Below are positions 44,056 to 56,420 of a stretch of DNA of 64,000 nucleotides, piece after piece. Where the stretch lies: contig NC_054741.1 in the NCBI RefSeq assembly GCF_018143015.1, forward strand, positions 61,005,197 through 61,069,196. The letters are read 5' to 3'. This stretch comes from Lytechinus variegatus. Lineage: Eukaryota > Echinodermata > Echinoidea > Temnopleuroida > Toxopneustidae. Every line of letters begins with the position of its first letter. Positions within the stretch are counted from its first letter, which is position 1. The notes beneath the pieces are model-generated. The model was not told where the DNA came from. It did not search any database and worked only from the letters and a program-made list of their open reading frames with translations. A program made the translations under genes and the position numbers.

Positions 44056-45219
44056 ATGAAATTCAACGAGAAGAATGTATCTTACTTTGCATCATGCAAT
44101 TCGCCAGTCGATAAGACTGGATCTTTACTCAAGAAAGCGGATAATCACCGCAACTTTCAAAAGCGCTGGTTTGTGCTGAAAGGCAATTTGCTCTTCTACT
44201 ATGACAAGGAAGGGGACAAGGAACCCCAAGGGGTCATTATCCTGGAAGGATGTCGAGTGGAGCTTGCTGACCTGGAGGACTGCCTGTACTGCTTTCAGAT
44301 TTCTTTCTCTCTGAAGGATTCACGGACGTATGTCATGGCAGCCACCAGCCAGGAAGAGATGGAGTCTTGGATGAAGGCCTTGTCTTGCTCCAGCTATGAC
44401 TACATGAAAGCCATGGTGGACGAGCTTCAGAAACAGCTCGACGATCTTTCACATGGAAATAGTGAAAACTCTCCCGCTATGGTTATCCGGACATCGGTCA
44501 TTCAGAGTTCTGAGGTCCCTGAGGCAGATGGTGCAACAGGCAGATCGGCACCTAGTTCTATTCCTGCAATACCCGAACATGTCTTGGAATTACCCCCGAA
44601 GCAAAACATGAGCACGTACGAGCGGGGCAAGACGGAATCACTTGCTCATAAGGGGGCTCCTCGTCAGAGTGCCTATCAAAGAAATTCATTGCCATTTAAC
44701 AATTACAGTAACCCCTCTTATGACATTTGGGACCCCCTTGTTTCTTCAAGCAAAAATCCACCTGAACAATCAAATGGAGCTGCAAAGCCGATACCCCAAT
44801 TTGTAGTCGAGCAAGATAGCAGTGATAGTGAGGATGACGAAGTAAAGCCATCAGATTCTGCAAACAACTCTAACAAGAATGCCCAAACAGACTATAAGGC
44901 TGACCAGACCGACGGTCAGCATGTGTCTAGGTTAGCATCAAAAGGTCGCAAGGTCATGTCTGTATTCTATGAAAATCTCAACATGCCTCTCATGTCGGGG
45001 TCCAGCGATACCAGTCCCAGACTCACCAGGAAGAGTGTGTTTGGCCGGGGAGGCAACGCCGCTGCACAGGGTCCCAAGCAGGCCCAGGCTGGACAGTCCG
45101 TCTTCCATGTCCACAACGAAAATGTCAGAACTTTCTCAGACATGCACGAGGAGTTTGGAATGCTTATTGTGAGAAAGATGAATTTGTTCCGTCAGAGGAA
45201 AACTTCAGGATCATCTTGA
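44056..45219 (+). CDS. PHETA1: Sesquipedalian-like PH-domain endosomal adaptor (PHETA/FAM109/IPIP27)
   Basis: 387-residue protein read in one exon. Residues about 18-112 form a PH domain: TGSLLKK, then RNFQKRWFVLKGNLLFYYDK, VIILEGCRVELAD and the closing SWMKAL helix; the basic beta1-beta2 loop suits phosphoinositide binding. A short helix (MVDELQKQLDDL) follows, then a long polar linker, and at the C-terminus TFSDMHEEFGMLI. The last piece is a phenylalanine-histidine (F&H) motif, F360/H364/F367, by which the family binds the inositol 5-phosphatase OCRL. In vertebrates these proteins act in recycling and endosome-to-TGN traffic. The N-terminus (MKFNEKNVSYFA) matches the vertebrate family start, which fixes the ATG. 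Vertebrate members have about 250-260 residues, so the linker here is roughly 130 residues longer. Vertebrates have two paralogues; this is probably their common orthologue, so the symbol is nominal. Confidence 0.93.
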   Translation: MKFNEKNVSYFASCNSPVDKTGSLLKKADNHRNFQKRWFVLKGNLLFYYDKEGDKEPQGVIILEGCRVELADLEDCLYCFQISFSLKDSRTYVMAATSQEEMESWMKALSCSSYDYMKAMVDELQKQLDDLSHGNSENSPAMVIRTSVIQSSEVPEADGATGRSAPSSIPAIPEHVLELPPKQNMSTYERGKTESLAHKGAPRQSAYQRNSLPFNNYSNPSYDIWDPLVSSSKNPPEQSNGAAKPIPQFVVEQDSSDSEDDEVKPSDSANNSNKNAQTDYKADQTDGQHVSRLASKGRKVMSVFYENLNMPLMSGSSDTSPRLTRKSVFGRGGNAAAQGPKQAQAGQSVFHVHNENVRTFSDMHEEFGMLIVRKMNLFRQRKTSGSS

Positions 45220-46814
45220 ACTTAGGTGACTAATAGTTGACTTGGAAGCTTCAAAAGTTCCAGTTTCTATCATTTATATGTATTCTTGTGAATGGACGAA
45301 GTCCAGTAGAACATGAGCTGTGTCGTTGTCTTGACCATTTCAAATCCGATGTCGACTCTGTGTTTAGACCATTGATATAAAAAAACCTGGATAGAGCAAC
45401 AACACACTATTTTCTCTTGTGTGTGCTTGTGCATGTTGTTTCTTACGTGTTGGTATGGCCCCCACATACTGTTAATTGTGTCATGGAGTATTTTTTATTC
45501 AGCTTCAAGGTTGTTTGTGCAGCAGCATACACAGAGCTCTATCTAATTGTTTTATATCAATGGTTTAGATCTGTTATGTCTGCCAGGGCAGTGTTTCACA
45601 ATGTTGTAATAGTTGCACTCTACACTTGTTTTCCTTTCTTAGATCCTACATTAGATTTTTAATTATTTTGTTTCCCATCAGCTTAAGTTGAAATCTGATA
45701 TTTGTTGATTATAATTCTAATTTTTTATCTGATTGGATAAGTTCAATCATTTTCAAGGTTTGATGAGGATTACAGTATTAAAAAAGAAAGAGAAAATAAG
45801 GGTATATGTACATCTCATTTTGTACAAGGAAGGGTTATTAGTCATACATTTTTGTGTAACTTTCAAACAGGTTTCTGAAACCACCCTGGGTCAGCTTCTA
45901 ATAATAGACCTACATGTATTCATAACATGTAGCCTATATTCAAATTTACATAATTAAAACAAATGTATTGTTCTTGGCAAGCTAAAAGCTTGCAAGACAA
46001 AGCAACTTGTAAGTGACGTGGAGCATTTGCCACATTAAACCCTTGAAAAATACACTGCTTCCTTACATAAAGTATATAGAAAAAAGTCTGACATTTTTAT
46101 TTGAAGTAAAAAGAAAATAGATGACTTGTTTAAGATACATGTAGAAGTATATTTTGTGATATGTGTGTATGAGGTTGTTGAACAAGATACATTTGGCTAA
46201 GTGTATAAGTTTATATTGATTAGAATGTGAATTTCTAAGAGGCAAGATCAGAGCAACATAATACAAAATGGCCTTGCACTGGATTGGTTTTGGCCATGAG
46301 GGGGGGTGAATTTTAAGCAGGAATTCTTACTTCAGGAATAGTTTTGTACCCCCCTTCCCCTTCTGTCTATTACGACCATGTTTACAAAGATAACTGTATA
46401 CAACATGCTACTGTACGCATTATATTCAGCACTTTGGCTGTTATTTCTGGCTTGTGTAAAAGACATATATTCAAACAAGACTGTGTGCTAGAACACCCTG
46501 GAGTTTAGTTATGTACCTTGAACATCATTGGAATCTCATCATTTGTTTTTCATCTCGGTCTGAAAGTCTTTCCCCAGTACACGTACCTGTATTGAAAACT
46601 TAATCAGTTTAAATACACAGAACAACAGGTAAAATGCAGAGTAAAAGCTCTGTATTTAAAGTTTTTAATGATACATGTAGTTTTGTTATGGCAATTTTTA
46701 TCCTAGATCATCAATTTATATCATTTACATGTATCTCCCGATATAAAGATATTTTCTGCAATGTTCATGAAATAGATTTTCAGTAACGTAATTTTGTTGA
46801 TTTGTACATTTTCA
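45220..46814 (+). other. Probable 3' UTR of PHETA
   Basis: AT-rich, free of ORFs with family resemblance and of obvious repeats until the SINE that starts near 46815. The first canonical AATAAA seen downstream is near 47141 (overlapping AATAAATAAA), just past the SINE, so the UTR may run through it. No transcript evidence. Confidence 0.35.
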
Positions 46815-47090
46815 AGAGTGTTGAGACCTAGTGGTTGATCACTCACTGGACTTGAAACAGAAGGTCACGGGTCCGAATTCCAGCCATTGCATAGTTTTCT
46901 TCAGTTAGAAATTGATTCACATTTTGTTGCACTGAGTTCAGGTGAGGTAAATGCATACCTGGCAGGAATTCATTCCTTGGATGTGTGCTGTAAAGGCCAC
47001 AAGACTTAGGCAAGAATGAGTCTTTTGGAAGCTCATAGAGATATAATAATCATAGCTGATATGCGCAATTGTTATTACTGTTTTTTAGGA
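46815..47090 (+). mobile_element. tRNA-like SINE
   Basis: Plus-strand head with an A-box-like GACCTAGTGGTTGATC and a B box GGGTCCGAATTCC. A body contains TGTGCTGTAAAGGCCACAAG and the element ends near a GATATGCGCAATTGTTATTAC tail. It differs from the SINE at 6690, so a second family is present. It may lie in the PHETA 3' UTR. Confidence 0.65.
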
Positions 47091-47689
47091 GTATTCTTTG
47101 CATTTGTTTTGACCATTGAGATTTGCTTTTATGTACAATAAATAAATCCTAAACTCAAAAGTAAAATTTTGAGAAATGTTACGTTTGTGTTCTAGCAAGC
47201 AAATGTTTTGAAATGTATTATTTTTTAGCTTAAATATGTAAATGTATGATATACGTGTAGGCAAGAGAAAGTTTATTTGATTAAGAGCTTAATAGCTTCA
47301 TGACCTGAATTTACAAAGATGTATAGCCTGAATTCATTCAGAATCTATGCATTATGTATGATCAATTTAGCCTTTATTAATGAGAAAGGTTTAACAATAA
47401 ACAAAGAGATTTTGTTACAAAGGCTAGAATTGTATGTGGCTATGGTTTAGCAGTAACGAGCTTTTTATTATGAATAAATCAGCCCATTGTTTATGTTTCG
47501 GAATTTACATAAATAGTGGCATATATTCCTTATAGCAACAATTGAAACAAAACATGCAGGAGGGGGGGGGGGGGTTCTGCCAGTGGTTAGAGCAATATTC
47601 GTACATTGCAACATGTATACTTCATATCACTGTTCAGAAATCTAAACTCAACTGTCTTGCCTTAACCACCTTGGCATTTCCAACAATTA

Positions 47690-48075
47690 TCGGGTTTATT
47701 TTCATTTTGTCCAATGCCAATTTTTCCAATCGCCAACTCGTCTACTATCATTTGGTCTATCATCAGTTCATCTAATATCCACATGGTCTAATTGCAATTT
47801 CATCCACTCACCACTTTGTCTAATAACCAGTTGGTCAAATATACCATTTAGTCTAATTAGACTACATGTAAGTGTTAAATGGGCAAAATGAATTAAAATA
47901 AAATGAATATTAGACCAACTGGTTATGAGACGAATTGGTCATAGATGAAGTGATGATTGGACCAAATGTTTATTGGACCAAATGGTTGTTAGACAAAATG
48001 TTGATGTACGGAATGGCATTAGACTAAATGAAGGTAGACCATGTGGTGAGTGGAATTGGCAATTTACCATTATTG
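47690..48075. repeat. Inverted pair of 17-bp tandem arrays
   Basis: Left arm 47690-47870 has CATTTGGTCTA, ACATGGTCTAATTG, ACTTTGTCTAATAACC, AGTTGGTCAAAT; right arm 47905-48070 has the complements (ATTAGACCAACTGG, TTGGACCAAATGG, TTAGACAAAATG). The two meet near 47885. Confidence 0.75.
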
Positions 48076-50178
48076 GTCTGCTTTCACCAATGAATCGATC
48101 CCCCTTCAATCCAAATTGTGCCAAAATAAAGCACAAATAAGTAGTTTACTGTACTATAAATGACATAATTATTATTTGTTGTTGTCTTTTTTTTTTAGAT
48201 TTAAGGATGTAGGAGTAACAAGCCACTACACATAGATAACTAGCATGGCCTACAGTATAAAAAGTCATCTTGATATGTACTTGATAAGGGATTTGTTATT
48301 TTGTTTTATGGTGTCAGCCTGAATGTTCCCAATAAATGCGTAAAACTGTTTTCAGTTTGCTTGGCTGAACTTCATTCATTGAAATAAATGAGCAAATTGC
48401 AAACTTTCTTTTCAGATTTATTAGGCATGGCTGTAGCCGAATGTGTGTGAGTCCATTTAGATTTTTTTTTAAGTATGATGGAAAAATATTGATAATGTTG
48501 ATTTCAAAATGATATTTTGCTGTGGTACATGTATATAAAACAAGTATTTATCAGAGCTTTATATTCATACATACTGATGATTCTATTCATGAAAGTGAGA
48601 CGATACATTTAATGGGATTTATTACCAAACATTGTTTAACCAAAAATAATTGGAGTACATACATGTACATGGTGCTTTTAGGGAAAGAGTATACTTATCA
48701 CATGCAATTCATTATACTAACAATTTCGTAAAACATTATAGGCAAGGCTTAAGTAAATAATAAAACTGCAGCTTTAACTTTTTTTATTTTTACTTTGTAG
48801 TAGCTATTTGTTTAGAAGTAAGAAAAGGCCAAAAATTGCTTATCGATTTGTCAGTGTGCAAATTGATCTACATCTTTGTGCACCATGCAATGTGTTGCAA
48901 GAAAATATTTACAATCAGTTGCAATTGCAGTTGCAAGTTACAATTGATGGATCAATTTTAACTAGAATTCTTTTCAATTATTGTAATTTAAAAGAAAACA
49001 TGCAGATTAGGCAGTGAGTGCAAATTTGTAGTAAAATGTAATTTCTTACAATACCCTATAGAGTGAACTGTACATGTAGGATGCAACTCATAGAGGGGGA
49101 TTAGACATACATTGTTTACATGAATTGTTTACTGTTAGATTCATACAGTATTTGTAAGAGGAGTGGGAGGGGAAATTCCTGACCAAAGTAAATTACATTT
49201 GATGTATGTTGACAAGTCATAACAAAAGTCATCGTTCAAATGCGGAAATTGGAGAGCGTTTGAAACTGTAATAATTTACAAGCCCCCCCCCACCCCCCCC
49301 AAAAAAAAATAAAAAATGGAAACAAACTCCCCAAAAGAAATAAAACTTATACATTACCACTGCAAGTCAGATTTATGGAATGAATTAAAGATAGGATATT
49401 GGTATTATTCCCCTTTTTAAAAATTTCAAAGCACATATTGCATTCAGAGAATGGGAATGGGGTTATTTGAATTTCACGTGTTAGTATTATTTTTATTATT
49501 ATTATTATGTTATTATTATTGTTATATGATATTAATATCATCATCATTAATAGCAGTAGAATGTCATTATGATCACTTATTTTCATAAGTGTTTTTATTC
49601 AGTAAGCATTTACTTATAAGTAGTTTATTTCTCTGAACATCTTAAGGAAGGTGTGGTTTTTCTCTGAAGAATAAAACTCTTTGAAGTGTACAGGAAACTC
49701 CAATTTCCCCCTGAAGTGACCAAAACAGTTTCCCTTTCTATTTGCACTTTGCTGTACACTTGTTCCATTTTTAGATTGATGTAGTGTGGCAACCATAATT
49801 TCTATGTAGTCTGAAGAAAAAACAGCCCATTTGACTTGATAATTGCTTGGTCTCACATTAATGTTGGGATCAATCAGTCCAATTGTGATTGTTGACCATT
49901 TATTTTGAATATTGAAAAATTTCCTCAGAAGTTAATGTATTTGATTTTCCTTAGTAATCTATTCCCTATTTTGTCTTTGACACAAATGTTATCTTATTCA
50001 TGTATTGTGCATGTTATATTTTTGTTTGTAGCACTTCAAGCTCTTCATGTTTAGTCTTTAAGATTATGTGATGAAGATGATGATATATGGACTTTTTCTT
50101 CTTTCAAGCACTATTGTACATTTTATAGTCGAGGGCCCTCAAAGAGCAGCTTCATCACCTTGGTTTCCATTCCAGGGG
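48076..50178. other. Intergenic, AT-rich
   Basis: C-run/A-run at 49283-49312 and the ATT repeat at 49484. The ORFs here are not recognisable proteins. Confidence 0.5.
49484..49530 (+). repeat. ATT trinucleotide repeat
   Basis: Interrupted (TTA)n, followed by an ATGATATTAATATCATCATC stretch. Confidence 0.85.
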
Positions 50179-50466
50179 GGGGCATTTCACAAAGCCGTTC
50201 ATAAGTTAAGGGTGACAATAAGAACGACTGGTGATCCATTCTTGTGGTAAATGATATTCACCATTTAATGTTCATTGGTGAATATTTAGCACGTAAGAAA
50301 GGATTACCGGTCATTCTTAAAGTCGCTCTTATCTTATTGCCCCTTTCACAATTGACGGTGCGACTGCTTACAACTGTTGCGATTCTGTGCAACATATATT
50401 GTGACCAAATGATCGCAAACGATCAATTGTGAAAGCCCCTTTACGAACAGCTATATGAAACACCCA
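50179..50466. mobile_element. MITE carrying a nested 104 bp MITE
   Basis: Outer ends are GGGCATTTCACAAAGC and GCTATATGAAACACCC; the body matches the intact element at 59478 (GACTGGTGATCC, TTGTGGTAAATGATAT, AGAAAGGAT-ACC). An inner element (50337-50440) interrupts it. Confidence 0.8.
50337..50440. mobile_element. Nested 104 bp MITE with TTA target duplication
   Basis: Inverted CTTTCACAATTG / CAATTGTGAAAG near the ends, with direct TTA on both sides (50334-50336, 50441-50443). The matching uninterrupted site is in the element at 59478. Confidence 0.8.
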
Positions 50467-51213
50467 CCAGGAACCCACAACAAAAAGCCCAACAACAATC
50501 CTATAATGTAATTTTAAAATTAGTTGTACAGCGTGATCATTGCAGCTACAAAAAATGTGTCTTATGGTCAATTTTAACTACTGTACTGCCACAACTGTAG
50601 GCATATTGGTGAAAGATAATGACACTTTAATTATCGTGACATTATTATGTTCCTGCTCTCTTTGTTCATTCATAAAATGCAGTGATACAAGTCTCAAAGT
50701 GCAAATACTGGTAATGAATTCACATATGTTGTACATCCAGGGACTGAGTAAAATTGATTTTGCCAATTTTTTTTTACTCATGGGAAATCTGTGATATTGG
50801 AAGAAAAAGTAGTATGTGTACTTACATGTACATGTGATATGAATTTACAATGAATGACCACTCGGACACAATTGCCCTTTATTGAGCATTCAGACATTAT
50901 AAATGTCTTGAATTGAAACAAAATATCAGTATCAGAGCATTTTGACGAAAAAATATCCAGCATGTGCATGTGTGTCCTGTATCTTCATGCTGTGTATGTG
51001 TGATACACAAGATTTTGAATGATGACAAAGCCGCCTTTTCTAAGTAAAGAAAATATGAATTTTCATGTACTATAGACATTATGGAATTGAAGTAATAATT
51101 GGATTTGAAATTAATCCAGATCAGCTGAGTAAGATTTAGATTTAAATCTTTTAAGACTTAGTAATAAGTCCATAGGATTGAAATCTAAATCCAGGAGGCA
51201 GTGGTCATTCTTG

Positions 51214-51440
51214 ACAGCTGTTCGGTTCCATGATATTTGCTCTGGCGACAATTTCTCCGCTCTACATCTAAATTCCACACACTAATCGAATGACCAACTT
51301 CAACCCTGGGTTAAAACGCTATACCCTACCCTAAACCTTACATGAAACCCTGTTGCAACCCTAACCCTATTCTTACATCTCAGATGAAATTAAGCTCGGA
51401 ACAATTGTTGCAGGAGCAAATGTTGTGTCACCAGCTGTTC
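51214..51440. mobile_element. 0.23 kb MITE with telomere-like CCCTAA core
   Basis: Inverted ends ACAGCTGTTCGG-type and ACCAGCTGT; inner pairs are TTTGCTC-GG-GACAATT and GAGCAAAT. The core reads AACCCTGG, CCCTACCCTAAACC and CAACCCTAACCCTATT, degenerate hexamer-like. Confidence 0.65.
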
Positions 51441-51970
51441 TACATTCGATGACAGTAAATACAATTTAGATATTTTTTTCATTTCCCATATATAGGATCG
51501 TGAAGATGAATGTAAACAAAACTTTGAAGGAAAACCAAGAAATAAAGGGAATAAGAAATGTAGATAAGCTGTTTGAATGCATACAACTCTGTATTTTTAT
51601 GTGATTGTAAAATGTTTATTATACCAAATCAATTTATATGAAGCATGATTACAAATATTGAATTAAATAGTCTTATAGCAATTTATCTCTTATTCATGAC
51701 TCTAGTCATTTATTTGTTTGTTTTGCCCACTTTTATACATGAGGGGAACCCAAATGTTTATTAAATGGAGTAAAGAATTAAATAAGAGACCGTAGAATCT
51801 CTTCTAGTCAAAGAAAAAGTGATGATGCAGCCCTTTCAGTGAAATTCTGCACGGTTTCAAGAAGAAGTGGCATGTATCCAATTCGAAATATCTGATATGT
51901 ATTATGGTCATTGTTATGTATTTTCAGATGTATTCTCATCCAATCATCATTTAACTTTCAATTGAATTAA

Positions 51971-52552
51971 AGGGGAATCCAACCCAAATAAAAACTTGTT
52001 TTTATAAGGAAAAGAAAAATCAGACAAGTTGATAGGTGAAAGTTCGAACAATATTGGACAAACAAAAAGAAAGATATGAATTTTTAAAATTTGTAAAAAT
52101 TGGTAATCACTATACCCATGGAGATTTCAAATTGGCCGCATATTGGATGTCAAAGTGATTTAAGGCAAGGACTACTCTTCCATGTACTCCAATACATATT
52201 ATGGCTAAAATGTCATTTTCCCCAAAGTTTTATTTCAAATTATATTTTTCTTTCATGAGGACATAAAACAATATACTACATGGGTTATATTTAGATTACT
52301 GCCCCAGGGGAATGGGTACTTAGGAGAAAACCACAAATCCCTGATAATAAAGTACATGGCCTATGGGAAAGTTGTCCTTGCCCCTTGTCATAAATTACTT
52401 ACCCAGTTGCCAATTTAAAATCTACATATCTCAATTTTAAAGCAGCTACAACTTATTATTTTTGTCCAATTTCTTTCAAACTTTCACCATTCTGTTTAAT
52501 TTATTTTTCTCCTTCCCAACACAACATTTTATGGCCAAGGCTGGATTCCCCT
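51971..52552. mobile_element. 582 bp MITE with TTAA target duplication
   Basis: Ends AGGGGAATCCAACC / GGCTGGATTCCCCT, flanked by TTAA on both sides. Further inverted segments: TTGGACAAA / TTTGTCCAA and GGTGAAAGTT / AACTTTCACC. Confidence 0.87.
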
Positions 52553-52769
52553 TTAACACTGAATCGTGAGTGGGCAAGCCTATATGTAGTCAATCCTTTG
52601 TGTGGTGATGGGAAGGGGGGAGGGTAGGAAGATGAATGTAAATTTGCCCCCCCCCCAAAAAAAAAAAAAAAAAAAAATGGAAGATAGGACCAGTGCAGGG
52701 ACGAGGTACACAAATCGATGGACTTTAGACGACACTTTCTGGACCTAGATCATGAAACTTGGACATAAA

Positions 52770-52817
<48 letters not shown>

Positions 52818-52831
52818 AAGTAGTAGTAGTA

Positions 52832-52892
<61 letters not shown>
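52770..52892 (+). repeat. TAG trinucleotide repeat
   Basis: About 120 bp of (TAG)n with two small interruptions (TAGAAGTAG and TATAGTAG). Confidence 0.97.
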
Positions 52893-52893
<1 letters not shown>

Positions 52894-53277
52894 AACTACT
52901 TTGCAAAATGCCCTTGAATCAATTAAATTGACATGATAGTGGCTGAAAATTATTTATAAATTAAACAAGAATTTTCCGGTGAATTTTACTGCTTACTATC
53001 CAGGTGTAACGGTATCAAATAAGCATGAGAAAATACTCTATCTACATGTAAAGTAGCGAATTCAGTATTTTCTAAATTTCTAAAATCTTTTTTTTACTGA
53101 CTCGGTATTCTGCTCACGATCATTGGATCATTTCAATAACATCTTATCAATAGCGCCACCATCATGACCATTAGATCCACCACCTAGATCTACCTAATAT
53201 GATATATCCTAATATATTATCGAAAACTGGTGCATCTCTATTAATATAATTCAGTGTCATAAATTCTCAATGTTTTA

Positions 53278-53441
53278 TACCTCAGTCACATTTTCCCGAC
53301 GGTGTCCGTACGGGGCGAGTCGAAAAACAGCCGTTCAAGCATTTTTTAATAGCTACACATACTAGGTGGTTTGAAAAAAAAAATGAAATTGCCGTTTTCG
53401 ACTCACCGTACGGCTGCCGTAGAGCAAATGTGACTGAAGTA
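53278..53441. mobile_element. 164 bp MITE, TACCTCAGTCACATTT family
   Basis: Ends TACCTCAGTCACATTT and AAATGTGACTGAAGTA. The interior is itself near-palindromic (CCGTACGG, GAGTCGAAAA / TTTTCGACTC). Same family as the outer element at 32776. Confidence 0.85.
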
Positions 53442-56420
53442 TTAATCTCATGAACTTTCCTCTCGTCTCCCGTGAAAATTTATAAATTGAACCTCTAATT
53501 GACATGGTGGTTCTTGGTCTCGCTTGATGTGGATCAACAACCGATTTTCATGATTTTCATCAGCTAAAGCAATTTTGATTAAAAAAAATCATACTGCGAA
53601 AAATCAAATAATGCAGCCATTTGATAAAATTAATATTTGCCTTTGACAAACTCTTCCAAATCATGTATCCCTGTGAGGGACGACATGGGGTGGGATTAAG
53701 GCTGCATGGGACCCCCCCATGATTTTTCAAGGACAAGTAGTGAAAAAAGGGGGGGGGGGAAGAAAAAGAGGATGGAAAGGGGCAAAAAGGGCGAACCTTA
53801 GTAAAAAGTATATACTCTAAATAAGGCTGTCACTCGGAGGCAAAAGACATACAAAAGGGCATTTTCCCGCCTTCTCCTGTCGCTCGCGGCCCCTTTGTTT
53901 CATTTTTAAAGTTCCCGGCTCCTCTTTTCTCGTGTTTCGTTAAAAAGTTTGAAAGTATTTATTTCTTTTACTAATTTTTCAGTAGAAAATAAGTTTCTAT
54001 TTTTATTTCTTTTTATTCATTTATTCGTTTCTGCATGTCATGATAATGTACATAGTGTAACCATCACAAAATTGATTACATTGAATTTTACATAATAATA
54101 TTGTATAATTATGATGATTAACATATGATTAACATAACATTAACATAACTGATTATAACAAGGTTGCAGACATGCAGTGGTATGAAAAAATAAGCAGATG
54201 CTTGAGCTGTTGTCAGACCTTTGGATATATGAAATGCATACATAAATATGAAAACAATACTGAAAAGTCAAAACTAATGATTACACAAAGAAGGAAAAGA
54301 AAAAGAAAACACAAAAAACAACAAATAAACAAATTATTATGTTCTAGAAAATGATAACTTTCCCCTCCTTTAGTACTGAAATACCGCTCACTGTAGAGAC
54401 CTCGCGAAACTGCAATATAACGGTGAAAATTCCATAACTTAAAGAAATACCAATTTAAATAAACTTCATCAATATCAATTTACGAAATATGATATTTATG
54501 ATGGAAAACATGCAACAAGGTGGCAGGAAAGTATTGTTAAAATGTAGTAAATTTCTGGCAACATGCCACAATACTTTCCAGCGTTACTGTTTTATATTAA
54601 CACTTAATTTCATTGGGATTTTTTTCAATATGTTTACCTTATTTGGCTGACCGTAAAAATCAAGTGATTATTTTTATGGTTTCTCCGTTATTTATTTTTT
54701 ACAGTGCCGGCGTCCACGATACCATAACTGCTTCTTTTATCATACACATCCAAGGCTGTAGCCAGAAGCATTATTATTATTTTTCTTTTTTTTGGGGGGG
54801 ATATACAATCAATTTGCCAACTAAATTTGGTGCGACAGCGCCAACGTACGTGCGTGCACACAGGGGAAGCCTGATGGGGGTGTGGCCCCCTCAGATAATG
54901 AAAGATTTTGAATTTATATAGAAATGAATTCGTAGCATTTGTTAATTATTTTAAGTTGAATTCCAGATATTTGCAATATAAAAATACACATTTTGGATCA
55001 AAATGGAAAGGCTACTGTGCCTAAGTTGGTAACTTGCAGGTAGTCGTCAGAAAACATGGCTCCACAAACTTTACAATGAAGTTTGACCCACTTCCGTTTC
55101 TGAAGTTGCTCAGGTTGATCCATTGTTGACAATGGTCAAACCTGCGGCGGAACGTATTTTCGTATTTTTCAAATTTTTAATTCTTTTGTTTTTCGGGGGG
55201 GGGGAGATAAAAAGGGCACTGATATGTCAGAATTTTGATGCAAGCAGATATTTCCACCATGAGATTATCATTTGTGTGAAGTAGTTGCGTGTTTTGTAGA
55301 ATTCAGTTGAGCAAAGCGTTTTAGAAGTGATTTCTGATTGATAAAAAATATATAGGCTTTATTTTTCGGAAGAATTTTCAAATCTGAAGTTGTGAAACTC
55401 GCCTTTTTTCAATTATCGCCCTGATTAATGATTATTGTTAATTGCATCTTCGCGAGATGTTGCGAGCGCAAATTGCAAGCCCAATTTTTTGGACATTTAA
55501 TAAGACATTAAAATTTAACATTCCAAGCAGTTTTTGTAATCATGAAAAAGATGTGTATCTAACTAAAGAATTTACGCGAGCTAGACCTGATTAGGACTGC
55601 ATTTTAGTCACTGGTTAATAGGATACATACATCTCACCACTCGAATAATGCGAGCGCGCAACGCGAGCCCAAAAAATATATTCTAACATGAAACTGGACA
55701 TTCTAAGCATTTTTGTAACCAATTAAGGACAGAATGAGGATCTTACTAAACAATAATTGATGAGAACGCGATGCGCGAGCAAAAAAAATTGATTTTCTTA
55801 TCTGAGAAAATCTGTTTTACTTCAAAAAGGTATTTCATTTTTTAAATAGGGCACATTTCATTTCAAAAAAGGAGAAATCCCATTTTGAAAAGGGGCATTT
55901 TTTCCTACGAGGAATTTAGGAGGGCAAGTACCCTTCCCCCCGGTTCCGCCGCTCATGCAAACCTGTTTCAACGTTCAGGATCATAATCAAACAATTTTAA
56001 CGGTATCTATTATTATCAGGTTAGATGATTAGCAGCAACCTTCTACAGCAAAATTTCGTAAAAACTGGAGGCCTTGTGTTTTTTTCCAACTGCAAACTTG
56101 TTCATTGTCATCATGAATTTGCTAACAGCAGATTACATGGCTGAACATGAGTTACCAGTCTAGGTCTTGTTTTCTGTTCTTTTCAGATCTGCATTTTGCC
56201 GACTGGGCAGTAATTGTACAACACTTTACCGACTGGTAGAGACTAGTGTTTTGCCACTTTAATAGGCCTACTCCATAATTTGCAAACTATACTACGGCTT
56301 TAATTATTTAAAGCTCAACTTTGCAAATTCACCACACCTCATTCTTTACCTACTCTTGCTTCTCCTTATTTTGCAAAACTACTGTGTACGTCAAATTGTC
56401 TTTAGTAGTGGTATAATAGA

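Noticed and set aside
51290-51380. Telomeric repeat, suggesting a chromosome end or fusion
   Set aside because: Only a few degenerate hexamers within a MITE.
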